Origin: Siphonodentalium dalli
Lineage: Eukaryota > Mollusca > Scaphopoda > Gadilida > Siphonodentaliidae
NCBI GenBank assembly: GCA_032622095.1
Contig: CP136066.1
Location: 150,612,224-150,676,223, forward strand
Length of the DNA stretch: 64,000 nucleotides
Reading direction: 5' to 3'
The position numbers were made by a program, and so were the translations under genes. Position 1 is the first letter of the stretch; each line of letters starts with the position of its first letter. A model generated the notes under the pieces. It searched no databases. It had not been told where the DNA came from and saw only the letters and a list, made by a program, of their open reading frames with translations. This document shows positions 20,078 to 35,000 of this stretch, in pieces.

Positions 20078-23000
20078 TTAGTTGATGCATATGTGTAGAC
20101 AGTGTGACCTCTGGTAGTGGAAAACCGCTCCACGCAGTTGAAATTTGGTAAATACAGGTCATCACGGACTTCAATACGTCTATGTACAAACCCGAACATT
20201 ATCGCTATTATGGCCCGTTTATAGGGCTCCAGGACACCACACACGCATAACCCACGAACATAACAGGCATGTCATTGTGGTCAACACATCATCCCTATTT
20301 ACAATTTAACCCCACGCAGCTGGATTTCTAGAGCACGAGGTCAGCACGGGTCCCGACATATTCGTCGTGATTTCATATAAATTGGCATTTCTACCTAATT
20401 TCGAGGTACCAGGACACTCTACAGAGATAACCCTCCACATTAGTTGATTCATATGTGTAGACAGTGTGACCGCTGGTAGTGTAAAGCCGCCCCACGCAGT
20501 TGAAATTTGGTAAAAACAGGTCATCACGGACTTCAATACGTCTATGTACAAACCGAACATTATCGCTATTATGGCCCGTTTTTAGGGCTCCAGGACACCA
20601 CACACGCATAACCCACGAACATATCAGGCATGTCATTGTGGTCAACACATCATCCCTATTTACAATTTAACCCCACGCAGCTGGATTTCTATAGCACGAG
20701 GTCAGCACGGGTCCCGACATATTCGTCGTGATTTCATATAAATTGGCATTTCTACCTAATTTCGAGGTACCAGGACACTCTACAGAGATAACCCTATATG
20801 ATTAGTTGATTCATATGTGTAGACAGTGTGACCGCTGGTAGTGTAAAGCCGCCCCACGCAGTTGAAATTTGGTAAAAACAGGTCATCACGGACTTCAATA
20901 CGTCTATGTACAAACCGAACATTATCGCTATTATGGCCCGTTTTTAGGGCTCCAGGACACCACACACGCATAACCCACGAACATATCAGGCATGTCATTG
21001 TGGTCAACACATCATCCCTATTTACAATTTAACCCCACGCAGCTGGATTTCTAGAGCACGAGGTCAGCACGGGTCCCGACATATTCGTCGTGATTTCATA
21101 TAAATTGGCATTTCTACCTAATTTCGAGGTACCAGGACACTCTACAGAGATATCCCTCCGCATTAGTTGATGCATATGTGTAGAGAGTGTGACCGCTGGT
21201 AGTGGAAAACCACCCCACGCAGTTGAAATTTGGTAAAAACAGGTCATCACGGACTTCAATACGTCTATGTACAAACCGAACATTATCGCTAGTATGGCCC
21301 GTTTTTAGGGCTCCAGGACACCACACACGCATAACCCACGAACATAACAGGCATGTCATTGTGGTCAACACATCATCCCTATTTACAATTTAACCCCACG
21401 CAGCTGGATTTCTAGAGCACGAGGTCAGCACGGGTCCCGACATATTCGTCGTGATTTCATATAAATTGGCATTTCTACCTAATTTCGAGGTACCAGGACA
21501 CTCTACAGAGATAACCCTCCACATTAGTTGATTCATATGTGTAGACAGTGTGACCGCTGGTAGTGTAAAGCCGCCCCACGCAGTTGAAATTTTGTAAAAA
21601 CAGGTCATCACGGACTTCAATACGTTTATGTACAAACCGAACATTATCGCTATTATGGCCCGTTTTTAGGGCTCCAGGACACCACACACGCATAACCCAC
21701 GAACATACCAGGTATGTCATTGTGGTCAACACATCATCCTTATTTACAATTTAACCCCAAGCAGCTGGATTTCTAGAGCACGAGGTCAGCACGGGTCCCG
21801 ACATATTGGTCGTGATTTCATATAAATTGGCATTTCTACCTAATTTCGAGGTACCAGGACACTCTACAGAGATAACCCTCCACATTAGTTGATTCATATG
21901 TGTAGACAGTGTGACCGCTGGTAGTGTAAAGCCGCCCCACGCAGTTGAAATTTGGTAAAAACAGGTCATCACGGACTTCAATACGTCTATGTACAAACCG
22001 AACATTATCGCTATTATGGCCCGTTTTTAGGGCTCCAGGACACCACACACGCATAACCCACGAACATACCAGGTATGTCATTGTGGTCAACACATCATCC
22101 CTATTTACAATTTAACCCCACGCAGCTGGATTTCTAGAGCACGAGGTCAGCACGGGTCCCGACATATTCGTCGTGATTTCATATAAATTGGCATTTCTAC
22201 CTAATTTCGAGGTACCAGGACACTCTACAGAGATATCCCTCCGCATTAGTTGATGCATATGTGTAGAGAGTGTGACCGCTGGTAGTGGAAAACCACCCCA
22301 CGCAGTTGAAATTTGGTAAAAACAGGTCATCACGGACTTCAATACGTCTATGTACAAACCGAACATTATCGCTAGTATGGCCCGTTTTTAGGGCTCCAGG
22401 ACACCACACACGCATAACCCACGAACATAACAGGCATGTCATTGTGGTCAACACATCATCCCTATTTACAATTTAACCCCACGCAGCTGGATTTCTAGAG
22501 CACGAGGTCAGCACGGGTCCCGACATATTCGTCGTGATTTCATATAAATTGGCATTTCTACCTAATTTCGAGGTACCAGGACACTCTACAGAGATAACCC
22601 TTCACATTAGTTGATTCATATGTGTAGACAGTGTGACCGCTGGTAGTGTAAAGCCGCCCCACGCAGTTGAAATTTTGTAAAAACAGGTCATCACGGACTT
22701 CAATACGTCTATGTACAAACCGAACATTATCGCTATTATGGCCCGTTTTTAGGGCTCCAGGACACCACACACGCATAACCCACGAACATACCAGGTATGT
22801 CATTGTGGTCAACACATCATCCCTATTTACAATTTAACCCCACGCAGCTGGATTTCTAGAGCACGAGGTCAGCACGGGTCCCGACATATTGGTCGTGATT
22901 TCATATAAATTGGCATTTCTACCTAATTTCGAGGTACCAGGACACTCTACAGAGAAAACCCTCCACATTAGTTGATTCATATTTGTAGACAGTGTGACGG

Positions 23001-26000
23001 CTGGTAGTGTAAAGCCGCCCCACGCAGTTGAAATTTGGTAAAAACAGGTCATCACGGACTTCAATACGTCTATGTACAAACCGAACATTATCGCTATTAT
23101 GGCCCGTTTTTAGGGCTCCAGGACACCACACACGCATAACCCACGAACATATCAGGCATGTCATTGTGGTCAACACATCATCCCTATTTACAATTTAACC
23201 CCACGCAGCTGGATTTCTAGAGCACGAGGTCAGCACGGGTCCCGACATATTCGTCGTGATTTCATATAAATTGGCATTTCTACCTAATTTCGAGGTACCA
23301 GGACACTCTACAGAGATAACCCTCCACATTAGTTGATTCATATGTGTAGACAGTGTGACCGCTGGTAGTGTAAAGCCGCCCCACGCAGTTGAAATTTGGT
23401 AAAAACAGGTCATCACGGACTTCAATACGTCTATGTACAAACCGAACATTATCGCTAGTATGGCCCGTTTTTAGGGCTCCAGGACACCACACACGCATAA
23501 CCCACGAACATAACAGGCATGTCATTGTGGTCAACACATCATCCCTATTTACAATTTAACCCCACGCAGCTGGATTTCTAGAGCACGAGGTCAGCACGGG
23601 TCCCGACATATTCGTCGTGATTTCATATAAATTGGCATTTCTACCTAATTTCGAGGTACCAGGACACTCTACAGAGATAACCCTTCACATTAGTTGATTC
23701 ATATGTGTAGACAGTGTGACCGCTGGTAGTGTAAAGCCGCCCCACGCAGTTGAAATTTGGTAAAAACAGGTCATCACGGACTTCAATACGTCTATGTACA
23801 AACCGAACATTATCGCTATTATGGCCCGTTTTTAGGGCTCCAGGACACCACACACGCATAACCCACGAACATACCAGGTATGTCATTGTGGTCAACACAT
23901 CATCCCTATTTACAATTTAACCCCACGCAGCTGGATTTCTAGAGCACGAGGTCAGCACGGGTCCCGACATATTCGTCGTGATTTCATATAAATTGGCATT
24001 TCTACCTAATTTCGAGGTACCAGGACACTCTACAGAGATATCCCTCCGCATTAGTTGATGCATATGTGTAGAGAGTGTGACCGCTGGTAGTGGAAAACCA
24101 CCCCACGCAGTTGAAATTTGGTAAAAACAGGTCATCACGGACTTCAATACGTCTATGTACAAACCGAACATTATCGCTATAGTATGGCCCGTTTTTAGGG
24201 CTCCAGGACACCACACACACATAACCCACGAACATAACAGGCATGTCATTGTGGTCAACACATCATCCCTATTTACAATTTAACCCCACGCAGCTGGATT
24301 TCTAGAGCACGAGGTCAGCACGGGTCCCGACATATTCGTCGTGATTTCATATAAATTGGCATTTCTACCTAATTTCGAGGTACCAGGACACTCTACAGAG
24401 ATAACCCTTCACATTAGTTGATTCATATGTGTAGACAGTGTGACCGCTGGTAGTGTAAAGCCGCCCCACGCAGTTGAAATTTTGTAAAAACAGGTCATCA
24501 CGGACTTCAATACGTCTATGTACAAACCGAACATTATCGCTATTATGGCCCGTTTTTAGGGCTCCAGGACACCACACACGCATAACCCACGAACATACCA
24601 GGTATGTCATTGTGGTCAACACATCATCCCTATTTACAATTTAACCCCACGCAGCTGGATTTCTAGAGCACGAGGTCAGCACGGGTCCCGACATATTGGT
24701 CGTGATTTCATATAAATTGGCATTTCTACCTAATTTCGAGGTACCAGGACACTCTACAGAGATAACCCTCCACATTAGTTGATTCATATTTGTAGACAGT
24801 GTGACGGCTGGTAGTGTAAAGCCGCCCCACGCAGTTGAAATTTGGTAAAAACAGGTCATCACGGACTTCAATACGTCTATGTACAAACCGAACATTATCG
24901 CTATTATGGCCCGTTTTTAGGGCTCCAGGACACCACACACGCATAACCCACGAACATATCAGGCATGTCATTGTGGTCAACACATCATCCCTATTTACAA
25001 TTTAACCCCACGCAGCTGGATTTCTAGAGCACGAGGTCAGCACGGGTCCCGACATATTCGTCGTGATTTCATATAAATTGGCATTTCTACCTAATTTCGA
25101 GGTACCAGGACACTCTACAGAGATAACCCTCCACATAAGTTGATTCATATGTGTAGACAGTGTGACCGCTGGTAGTGTAAAGCCGCCCCACGCAGTTGAA
25201 ATTTGGTAAAAACAGGTCATCACGGACTTCAATACGTCTATGTACAAACCGAACATTATCGCTATTATGGCCCGTTTTTAGGGCTCCAGGACACCACACA
25301 CGCATAACCCACGAACATACCAGGTATGTCATTGTGGTCAACACATCATCCCTATTTACAATTTAACCCCAAGCAGCTGGATTTCTAGAGCACGAGGTCA
25401 GCACGGGTCCCGACATATTGGTCGTGATTTCATATAAATTGGCATTTCTACCTAATTTCGAGGTACCAGGACACTCTACAGAGATAACCCTCCACATTAG
25501 TTGATTCATATGTGTAGACAGTGTGACCGCTGGTAGTGTAAAGCCGCCCCACGCAGTTGAAATTTGGTAAAAACAGGTCATCACGGACTTCAATACGTCT
25601 ATGTACAAACCGAACATTATCGCTATTATGGCCCGTTTTTAGGGCTCCAGGACACCACACACGCATAACCCACGAACATACCAGGTATGTCATTGTGGTC
25701 AACACATCATCCCTATTTACAATTTAACCCCACGCAGCTGGATTTCTAGAGCACGAGGTCAGCACGGGTCCCGACATATTCGTCGTGATTTCATATAAAT
25801 TGGCATTTCTACCTAATTTCGAGGTACCAGGACACTCTACAGAGATATCCCTCCGCATTAGTTGATGCATATGTGTAGAGAGTGTGACCGCTGGTAGTGG
25901 AAAACCACCCCACGCAGTTGAAATTTGGTAAAAACAGGTCATCACGGACTTCAATACGTCTATGTACAAACCGAACATTATCGCTAGTATGGCCCGTTTT

Positions 26001-29000
26001 TAGGGCTCCAGGACACCACACACGCATAACCCACGAACATAACAGGCATGTCATTGTGGTCAACACATCATCCCTATTTACAATTTAACCCCACGCAGCT
26101 GGATTTCTAGAGCACGAGGTCAGCACGGGTCCCGACATATTCGTCGTGATTTCATATAAATTGGCATTTCTACCTAATTTCGAGGTACCAGGACACTCTA
26201 CAGAGATAACCCTTCACATTAGTTGATTCATATGTGTAGACAGTGTGACCGCTGGTAGAGTAAAGCCGCCCCACGCAGTTGAAATTTTGTAAAAACAGGT
26301 CATCACGGACTTCAATACGTCTATGTACAAACCGAACATTATCGCTATTATGGCCCGTTTTTAGGGCTCCAGGACACCACACACGCATAACCCACGAACA
26401 TACCAGGTATGTCATTGTGGTCAACACATCATCCCTATTTACAATTTAACCCCACGCAGCTGGATTTCTAGAGCACGAGGTCAGCACGGGTCCCGACATA
26501 TTGGTCGTGATTTCATATAAATTGGCATTTCTACCTAATTTCGAGGTACCAGGACACTCTACAGAGATAACCCTCCACATTAGTTGATTCATATTTGTAG
26601 ACAGTGTGACCGCTGGTAGTGTAAAGCCGCCCCACGCAGTTGAAATTTGGTAAAAACAGGTCATCACGGACTTCAATACGTCTATGTACAAACCGAACAT
26701 TATCGCTATTATGGCCCGTTTTTAGGGCTCCAGGACACCACACACGCATAACCCACGAACATATCAGGCATGTCATTGTGGTCAACACATCATCCCTATT
26801 TACAATTTAACCCCACGCAGCTGGATTTCTAGAGCACGAGGTCAGCACGGGTCCCGACATATTCGTCGTGATTTCATATAAATTGGCATTTCTACCTAAT
26901 TTCGAGGTACCAGGACACTCTACAGAGATATCCCTCCACATTAGTTGATGCATATGTGTAGAGAGTGTGACCGCTGGTAGTGGAAAACCACCCCACGCAG
27001 TTGAAATTTGGTAAAAACAGGTCATCACGGATTTCAATACGTCTATGTACAAACCGAACATTATCGCTAGTATGGCCCGTTTTTAGGGCTCCAGGACACC
27101 ACACACGCATAACCAACGATCATAACAGGCATGTCATTGTGGTCAACACATCATCCCTATTTACAATTTAACCCCACGCAGCTGGATTTCTAGAGCACGA
27201 GGTCAGCACGGGTCCCGACATATTCGTCGTGATTTCATATAAATTGGCATTTCTACCTAATTTCGAGGTACCAGCACACTCTACAGAGATAACCCTCCAC
27301 ATTAGTTGATTCATATGTGTAGACAGTGTGACCGCTGGTAGTGTAAAGCCGCCCCACGCAGTTGAAATTTTGTAAAAACAGGTCATCACGGACTTCAATA
27401 CGTCTATGTACAAACCGAACATTATCGCTATTATGGCCCGTTTTTAGGGCTCCAGGACACCACACACGCATAACCCACGAACATACCAGGTATGTCATTG
27501 TGGTCAACACATCATCCCTATTTACAATTTAACCCCACGCAGCTGGATTTCTAGAGCACGAGGTCAGCACGGGTCCCGACATATTGGTCGTGATTTCATA
27601 TAAATTGGCATTTCTACCTAATTTCGAGGTACCAGGACACTCTACAGAGATAACCCTCCACATTAGTTGATTCATATTTGTAGACAGTGTGACCGCTGGT
27701 AGTGTAAAGCCGCCCCACGCAGTTGAAATTTGGTAAAAACAGGTCATCACGGACTTCAATACGTCTATGTACAAACCGAACATTATCGCTATTATGGCCC
27801 GTTTTTAGGGCTCCAGGACACCACACACGCATAACCCACGAACATATCAGGCATGTCATTGTGGTCAACACATCATCCCTATTTACAATTTAACCCCACG
27901 CAGCTGGATTTCTAGAGCACGAGGTCAGCACGGGTCCCGACATATTCGTCGTGATTTCATATAAATTGGCATTTCTACCTAATTTCGAGGTACCAGGACA
28001 CTCTACAGAGATATCCCTCCACATTAGTTGATGCATATGTGTAGAGAGTGTGACCGCTGGTAGTGGAAAACCACCCCACGCAGTTGAAATTTGGTAAAAA
28101 CAGGTCATCACGGATTTCAATACGTCTATGTACAAACCGAACATTATCGCTAGTATGGCCCGTTTTTAGGGCTCCAGGACACCACACACGCATAACCCAC
28201 GAACATAACAGGCATGTCATTGTGGTCAACACATCATCCCTATTTACAATTTAACCCCACGCAGCTGGATTTCTAGAGCACGAGGTCAGCACGGGTCCCG
28301 ACATATTCGTCGTGATTTCATATAAATTGGCATTTCTACCTAATTTCGAGGTACCAGGACACTCTACAGAGATAACCCTCCACATTAGTTGATTCATATG
28401 TGTAGACAGTGTGACCGCTGGTAGTGTAAAGCCGCCCCACGCAGTTGAAATTTGGTAAAAACAGGTCATCACGGACTTCAATACGTCTATGTACAAACCG
28501 AACATTATCGCTATTATGGCCCGTTTTTAGGGCTCCAGGACACCACCCGACATATTCGTCGTGATTTCATATAAATTGGCATTTCTACCTAATTTCGAGG
28601 TACCAGGACACTCTACAGAGATATCCCTCCACATTAGTTGATGCATATGTGTAGAGAGTGTGACCGCTGGTAGTGGAAAACCACCCCACGCAGTTGAAAT
28701 TTGGTAAAAACAGGTCATCACGGACTTCAATACGTCTATGTACAAACCGAACATTATCGCTAGAATGGCCCGTTTTTAGGGCTCCAGGACACCACACACG
28801 CATAACCCACGAACATAACAGGCATGTCATTGTGGTCAACACATCATCCCTATTTACTATTTAAACCCACGCAGCTGGATTTCTAGAGCACGAGGTCAGC
28901 ACGGGTCCCGACATATTCGTCGTGATTTCATATAAATTGGCATTTCTACCTAATTTCGAGGTACCAGGACACTCTACAGAGATAACCCTCCACATTAGTT

Positions 29001-32000
29001 GATTCATATGTGTAGACAGTGTGACCGCTGGTAGTGTAAAGCCGCTCCACGCAGTTGAAATTTGGTAAAAACAGGTCATCACGGACTTCAATACGTCTAT
29101 GTACAAACCGAACATTATCGCTATATTATGGCCCGTTTTTAGGGCTCCAGGACACCACACACGCATAACCCACGAACATATCAGGCATGTCATTGTGGTC
29201 AACACATCATCCCTATTTACAATTTAACCCCACGCAGTTGGATTTCTAGAGCACGAGGTCAGCACGGGTCCCGACATATTCGTCGTGATTTCATATAAAT
29301 TGGCATTTCTACCTAATTTCGAGGTACCAGGACACTCTACAGAGATATCCCTCCACATTAGTTGATGCATATTTGTAGAGAGTGTGACCGCTGGTAGTGG
29401 AAAACTACCCCACGCAGTTGAAATTTGGTAAAAACAGGTCATCACGGACTTCAATACGTCTATGTACAAACCGAACATTATCGCTATTATGGCCCGTTTT
29501 TAGGGCTCCAGGACACCACACACGCATAACCCACGAACATAACAGGCATGTCATTGGGGTCAACACATCATCCCTATTTACAATTTAACCCCACGCAGCT
29601 GGATTTCTAGAGCACGAGGTCAGCACGGGTCCCGACATATTCGTCGTGATTTCATATAAATTGGCATTTCTACCTAATTTCGAGGTACAAGGACACTCTA
29701 CAGAGATAACCCTCCACATTAGTTGATGCATATTTGTAGACAGTGTGACCGCTGGTAGTGTAAAGCCGCCCCACGCAGTTGAAATTTTTTAAAAACAGGT
29801 CATCACGGACTTCAATACGTCTATGTACAAACCGAACATTATCGCTATTATGGCCCGTTTTTAGGGCTCCAGGACACCACACACGCATAACCCACGAACA
29901 TATCAGGTATGTCATTGTGGTCAACACATCAGCCCTAATTACAATTTAACCCCACGCAGCTGGATTTCTAGAGCAGGAGGTCAGCACGGGTCCGGACATA
30001 TTCGTCGTGATTTCATATAAATTGGCATTTCTACCTAATTTCGAGGTACCAGGACACTCTACAGAGATATCCCTCCACATTAGTTGATGCATATGTGTAG
30101 AGAGTGTGACCGCTGGTAGTGGAAAACCACCCCACGCAGTTGAAATTTGGTAAAAACAGGTCATCACGGACTTCAATACGTCTATGTACAAACCGAACAT
30201 TATCGCTATTATGGCCCGTTTTTAGGGCTCCAGGACACCACACACGCATAACCCACGAACATAACAGGCATGTCATTGTGGTCAACACATCATCCCTATT
30301 TACAATTTAACCCCACGCAGCTGGATTTCTAGAGCACGAGGTCAGCACGGGTCCCGACATATTCGTCGTGATTTCATATAAATTGGCATTTCTACCTAAT
30401 TTCGAGGTACCAGGACACTCTACAGAGATAACCCTCCACATTAGTTGATTCATATTTGTAGACAGTGTGACCGCTGGTAGTGTAAAGCCGCCCCACGCAG
30501 TTGAATTTTTTTTAAAACAGGTCATCACGGACTTCAATACGTCTATGTACAAACCGAACATTATCGCTATTGGGGCCCGTTTTTAGGGCTCCAGGACACC
30601 ACACCCGCATAACCCACGAACATATCAGGTATGTCATTGTGGTCAACACATCAGCCCTAATTACAATTTAACCCCACGCAGCTGGATTTCTAGAGCAGGA
30701 GGTCAGCACGGGTCCGGACATATTCGTCGTGATTTCATATAGATTGGCATTTCTACCTAATTTCGAGGTACCAGGACACTCTACAGAGATATCCCTCCAC
30801 ATTAGTTGATGCATATTTGTAGAGAGTGTGGCCGCTGGTAGTGGAAAACTACCCCACGCAGTTGAAATTTGGTAAAAACAGGTCATCACGGACTTCAATA
30901 CGTCTATGTACAAACCGAACATTATCGCTATTATGGCCCGTTTTTAGGGCTCCAGGACACCACACACGCATAACCCACGAACATAACAGGCATGTCATTG
31001 TGGTCAACACATCATCCCTATTTACAATTTAACCCCACGCAGCTGGATTTCTAGAGCACGAGGTCAGCACGGGTCCCGACATATTCGTCGTGATTTCATA
31101 TAAATTGGCATTTCTACCTAATTTCGAGGTACCAGGACACTCTACAGAGATAACCCTCCACATTAGTTGATGCATATTTGTAGACAGTGTGACCGCTGGT
31201 AGTGTAAAGCCGCCCCACGCAGTTGAAATTTTTTTAAAACAGGTCATCACGGACTTCAATACGTCTATGTACAAACCGAACATTATCGCTATTATGGCCC
31301 GTTTTTAGGGCTCCAGGACACCACACACGCATAACCCACGAACATATCAGGTATGTCATTGTGGTCAACACATCAGCCCTAATTACAATTTAACCCCACG
31401 CAGCTGGATTTCTAGAGCGGTCAGCACGGGTCCGGACATATTCGTCGTGATTTCATATAAATTGGCATTTCTACCTAATTTCGAGGTACCAGGACACTCT
31501 ACAGAGATATCCCTCCACATTAGTTGATGCATATGTGTAGAGAGTGTGACCGCTGGTAGTGGAAAACCACCCCACGCAGTTGAAATTTGGTAAAAACAGG
31601 TCATCACGGACTTCAATACGTCTATGTACAAACCGAACATTATCGCTATTATGGCCCGTTTTTAGGGCTCCAGGACACCACACACGCATAACCCACGAAC
31701 ATAACAGGCATGTCATTGTGGTCAACACATCATCCCTATTTACAATTTAACCCCACGCAGCTGGATTTCTCGAGCACGAGGTCAGCACGGGTCCCGACAT
31801 ATTCGTCGTGATTTCATATAAATTGGCATTTCTACCTAATTTCGAGGTACCAGGACACTCTACAGAGATAACCCTCCACATTAGTTGATTCATATTTGTA
31901 GACAGTGTGACCGCTGGTAGTGTAAAGCCGCCCCACGCAGTTGAAATTTTTTTAAAACAGGTCATCACGGACTTCAATACGTCTATGTACAAACCGAACA

Positions 32001-35000
32001 TTATCGCTATTATGGCCCGTTTTTAGGGCTCCAGGACACCACACCCGCATAACACACGAACATATCAGGTATGTCATTGTGGTCAACACATCAGCCCTAA
32101 TTACAATTTAACCCCACGCAGCTGGATTTCTAGAGCAGGAGGTCAGCACGGGTCCGGACATATTCGTCGTGATTTCATATAGATTGGCATTTCTACCTAA
32201 TTTCGAGGTACCAGGACACTCTACAGACATATCACTCCACATTAGTTGATGCATATTTGTAGAGAGTGTGACCGCTGGTAGTGGAAAACCACCCACGCAG
32301 TTGAAATTTGGCAAAAGCAGGTCATCACGGACTTCAATACGTCTATGTACAAACCGAACATGATCGCTATTATGGCCCGTTTTTAGGGCTCCAGGACACC
32401 ACACACGCATAACCCGCGAACATAACAGGCATGTCATTGTGGTCAACACATCAGCCCTATTTACAATTTAACCCCACGCAGCTGGATTTCTAGAGCACGA
32501 GGTCAGCACGGGTCTGGACATATTCGTCGTGATTTCATATAAATTGGCATTTATACCTAATTTCGAGGTACCAGGACACTCTACAGAGATATCCCTCCAT
32601 ATTAGTTGATGCTTATGTGTAGAGAGTGTGACCGCTGGTAGTAGAAAACCACCCCACGCAGTTGAAATTTGGTAAAAACAGGTCATCACGGACTTCAATA
32701 CGTCTATGTACAAACCAAACATTATCGCTATTATGGCCCGTTTTTAGGGCTCCAGGACACTCCACACGCATAACCCACGAACATAACAGGTATATAATTG
32801 TGGTCAACACATCAGCCATATTTACAATTTAACCCCACGCAGCTGGATTTCTAGAGCACGAGGTCAGCACGGGTCCCGACATATTCTTCGTGATTTCATA
32901 TAAATTGGCATTTCTACCTAATTTCGAGGTACCAGGACACTCTACAGACATATCCCTCCACATTAGTTGATGCATATGTGTAGAGAGTGTGACCACTGGT
33001 AGTGGAAAACCACCCCCACGCAGTTGAAATTTGGTAAAAACAGGTCATCACGGACTTCAATACGTCTATGAACAAACCGAACATTATCGCTAGTATGGCC
33101 CGTTTTTAGGGCTCCAGGACACCACACACGCATAACCCACGAACATATCAGGCATGTCATTGTGTTCAACACATCATCCCTATTTACAATTTAACCCCAC
33201 GCAGCTGGATTTCTAGAGCACGAGGTCAGCACGGGTCCCGACATATTCGTCGTGATTTCATATAAATTGGCATTTCTACCTAATTTCGAGGGTACCAGGA
33301 CACTCTACAGAGATAACCCTCCACATTAGTTGATTCATATGTGTAGACAGTGTGACCGCTGGTAGTGTAAAGCCACCCCACGCAGTTGAAATTTGGTAAA
33401 AACAGGTCATCACGGACTTCAATACGTCTATGTACAAACCGAACATGATCGCTATTATGGCCCGTTTTAGGGCTCCAGGACACCACACACGCATAACCCA
33501 CGAACATATCAGGCATGTCATTGTGGTCAACACATCATCCCTATTTACAATTTAACCCCACGCAGCTGGATTTCTAGAGCACGAGGTCAGCACGGGTCCC
33601 GACATATTCGTCGTGATTTCATATAAATTGGCATTTCTACCTAATTTCGAGGTACAAGGACACTCTACAGAGATAACCCTCCACATTAGTTGATTCATAT
33701 GTGTAGACAGTGTGACCGCTGGTAGTGTAAAGCCGCCCCACGCAGTTGAATTTGTTTTTAAACAGGTCATCACGGACTTCAATACGTCTATGTACAAACC
33801 GAACATTATCGCTATTATGGCCCGTTTTTAGGGCTCCATGACACCACACACGCATAACCCACGAACATATCAGGTATGTCATTGTGGTCAACACATCAGC
33901 CATAATTACAATTTAACCCCAAGCAGATGGATTTCTAGAGCAGGAGGTCAGCACGGGTCCGGACATATTCGTCGTGATTTCATATAGATTGGCATTTCTA
34001 CCTAATTTCGAGGTACCAGGACACTCTACAGACATATCCCTCCACATTAGTTGATGCATATTTGTAGAGAGTGTGACCGCTGGTAGTGCAAAACCACCCA
34101 CGCAGTTGAAATTTGGCAAAAGCAGGTCATCACGGACTTCAATACGTCTATGTACAAACCGAACATGATCGCTATTATGGCCCGTTTTTAGGGCTCCAGG
34201 ACACCACACACGCATAACCCGCGAACATAACAGGCATGTCATTGTGGTCAACACATCAGCCATATTTACAATTTAACCCCACGCAGCTGGATTTCTAGAG
34301 CACGAGGTCAGCACGGGTCCCGACATATTCTTCGTGATTTCATATAAATTGGCATTTCTACCTAATTTCGAGGGTACCAGGACACTCTACAGAGATATCC
34401 CTCCACATTAGTTGATGCACATGTGTAGAGAGTGTGACCGCTGGTAGTGGAAAACCACCCCACGCAGTTGAAATTTGTTAAAAACAGGTCATCACGGACT
34501 TCAATACGTCTATGTACAAACCGAACATGATCGCTATTATGGCCGTTTTTAGGGCTCCAGGACACCACACACGCATAACCCACGAACATATCAGGCATGT
34601 CATTGTGGTCAACACATCATCCCTATTTACAATTTAACCCCACGCAGCTGGATTTCTAGAGCACGAGGTCAGCACGGGTCCCGACATATTCGTCGTGATT
34701 TCATATAAATTGGCATTTCTACCTAATTTCGAGGTACAAGGACACTCTACAGAGATAACCCTCCACATTAGTTGATTCATATGTGTAGACAGTGTGACCT
34801 CTGGTAGTGTAAAGCCGCCCCACGCAGTTGAATTTTTTTTTAAACAGGTCATCACGGACTTCAATACGTCTATGTACAAACCGAACATTATCGCTATTAT
34901 GGCCCGTTTTTAGGGCTCCATGACACCACACACGCATAACCCACGAACATATCAGGTATGTCATTGTGGTCAACACATCAGCCATAATTACAATTTAACC

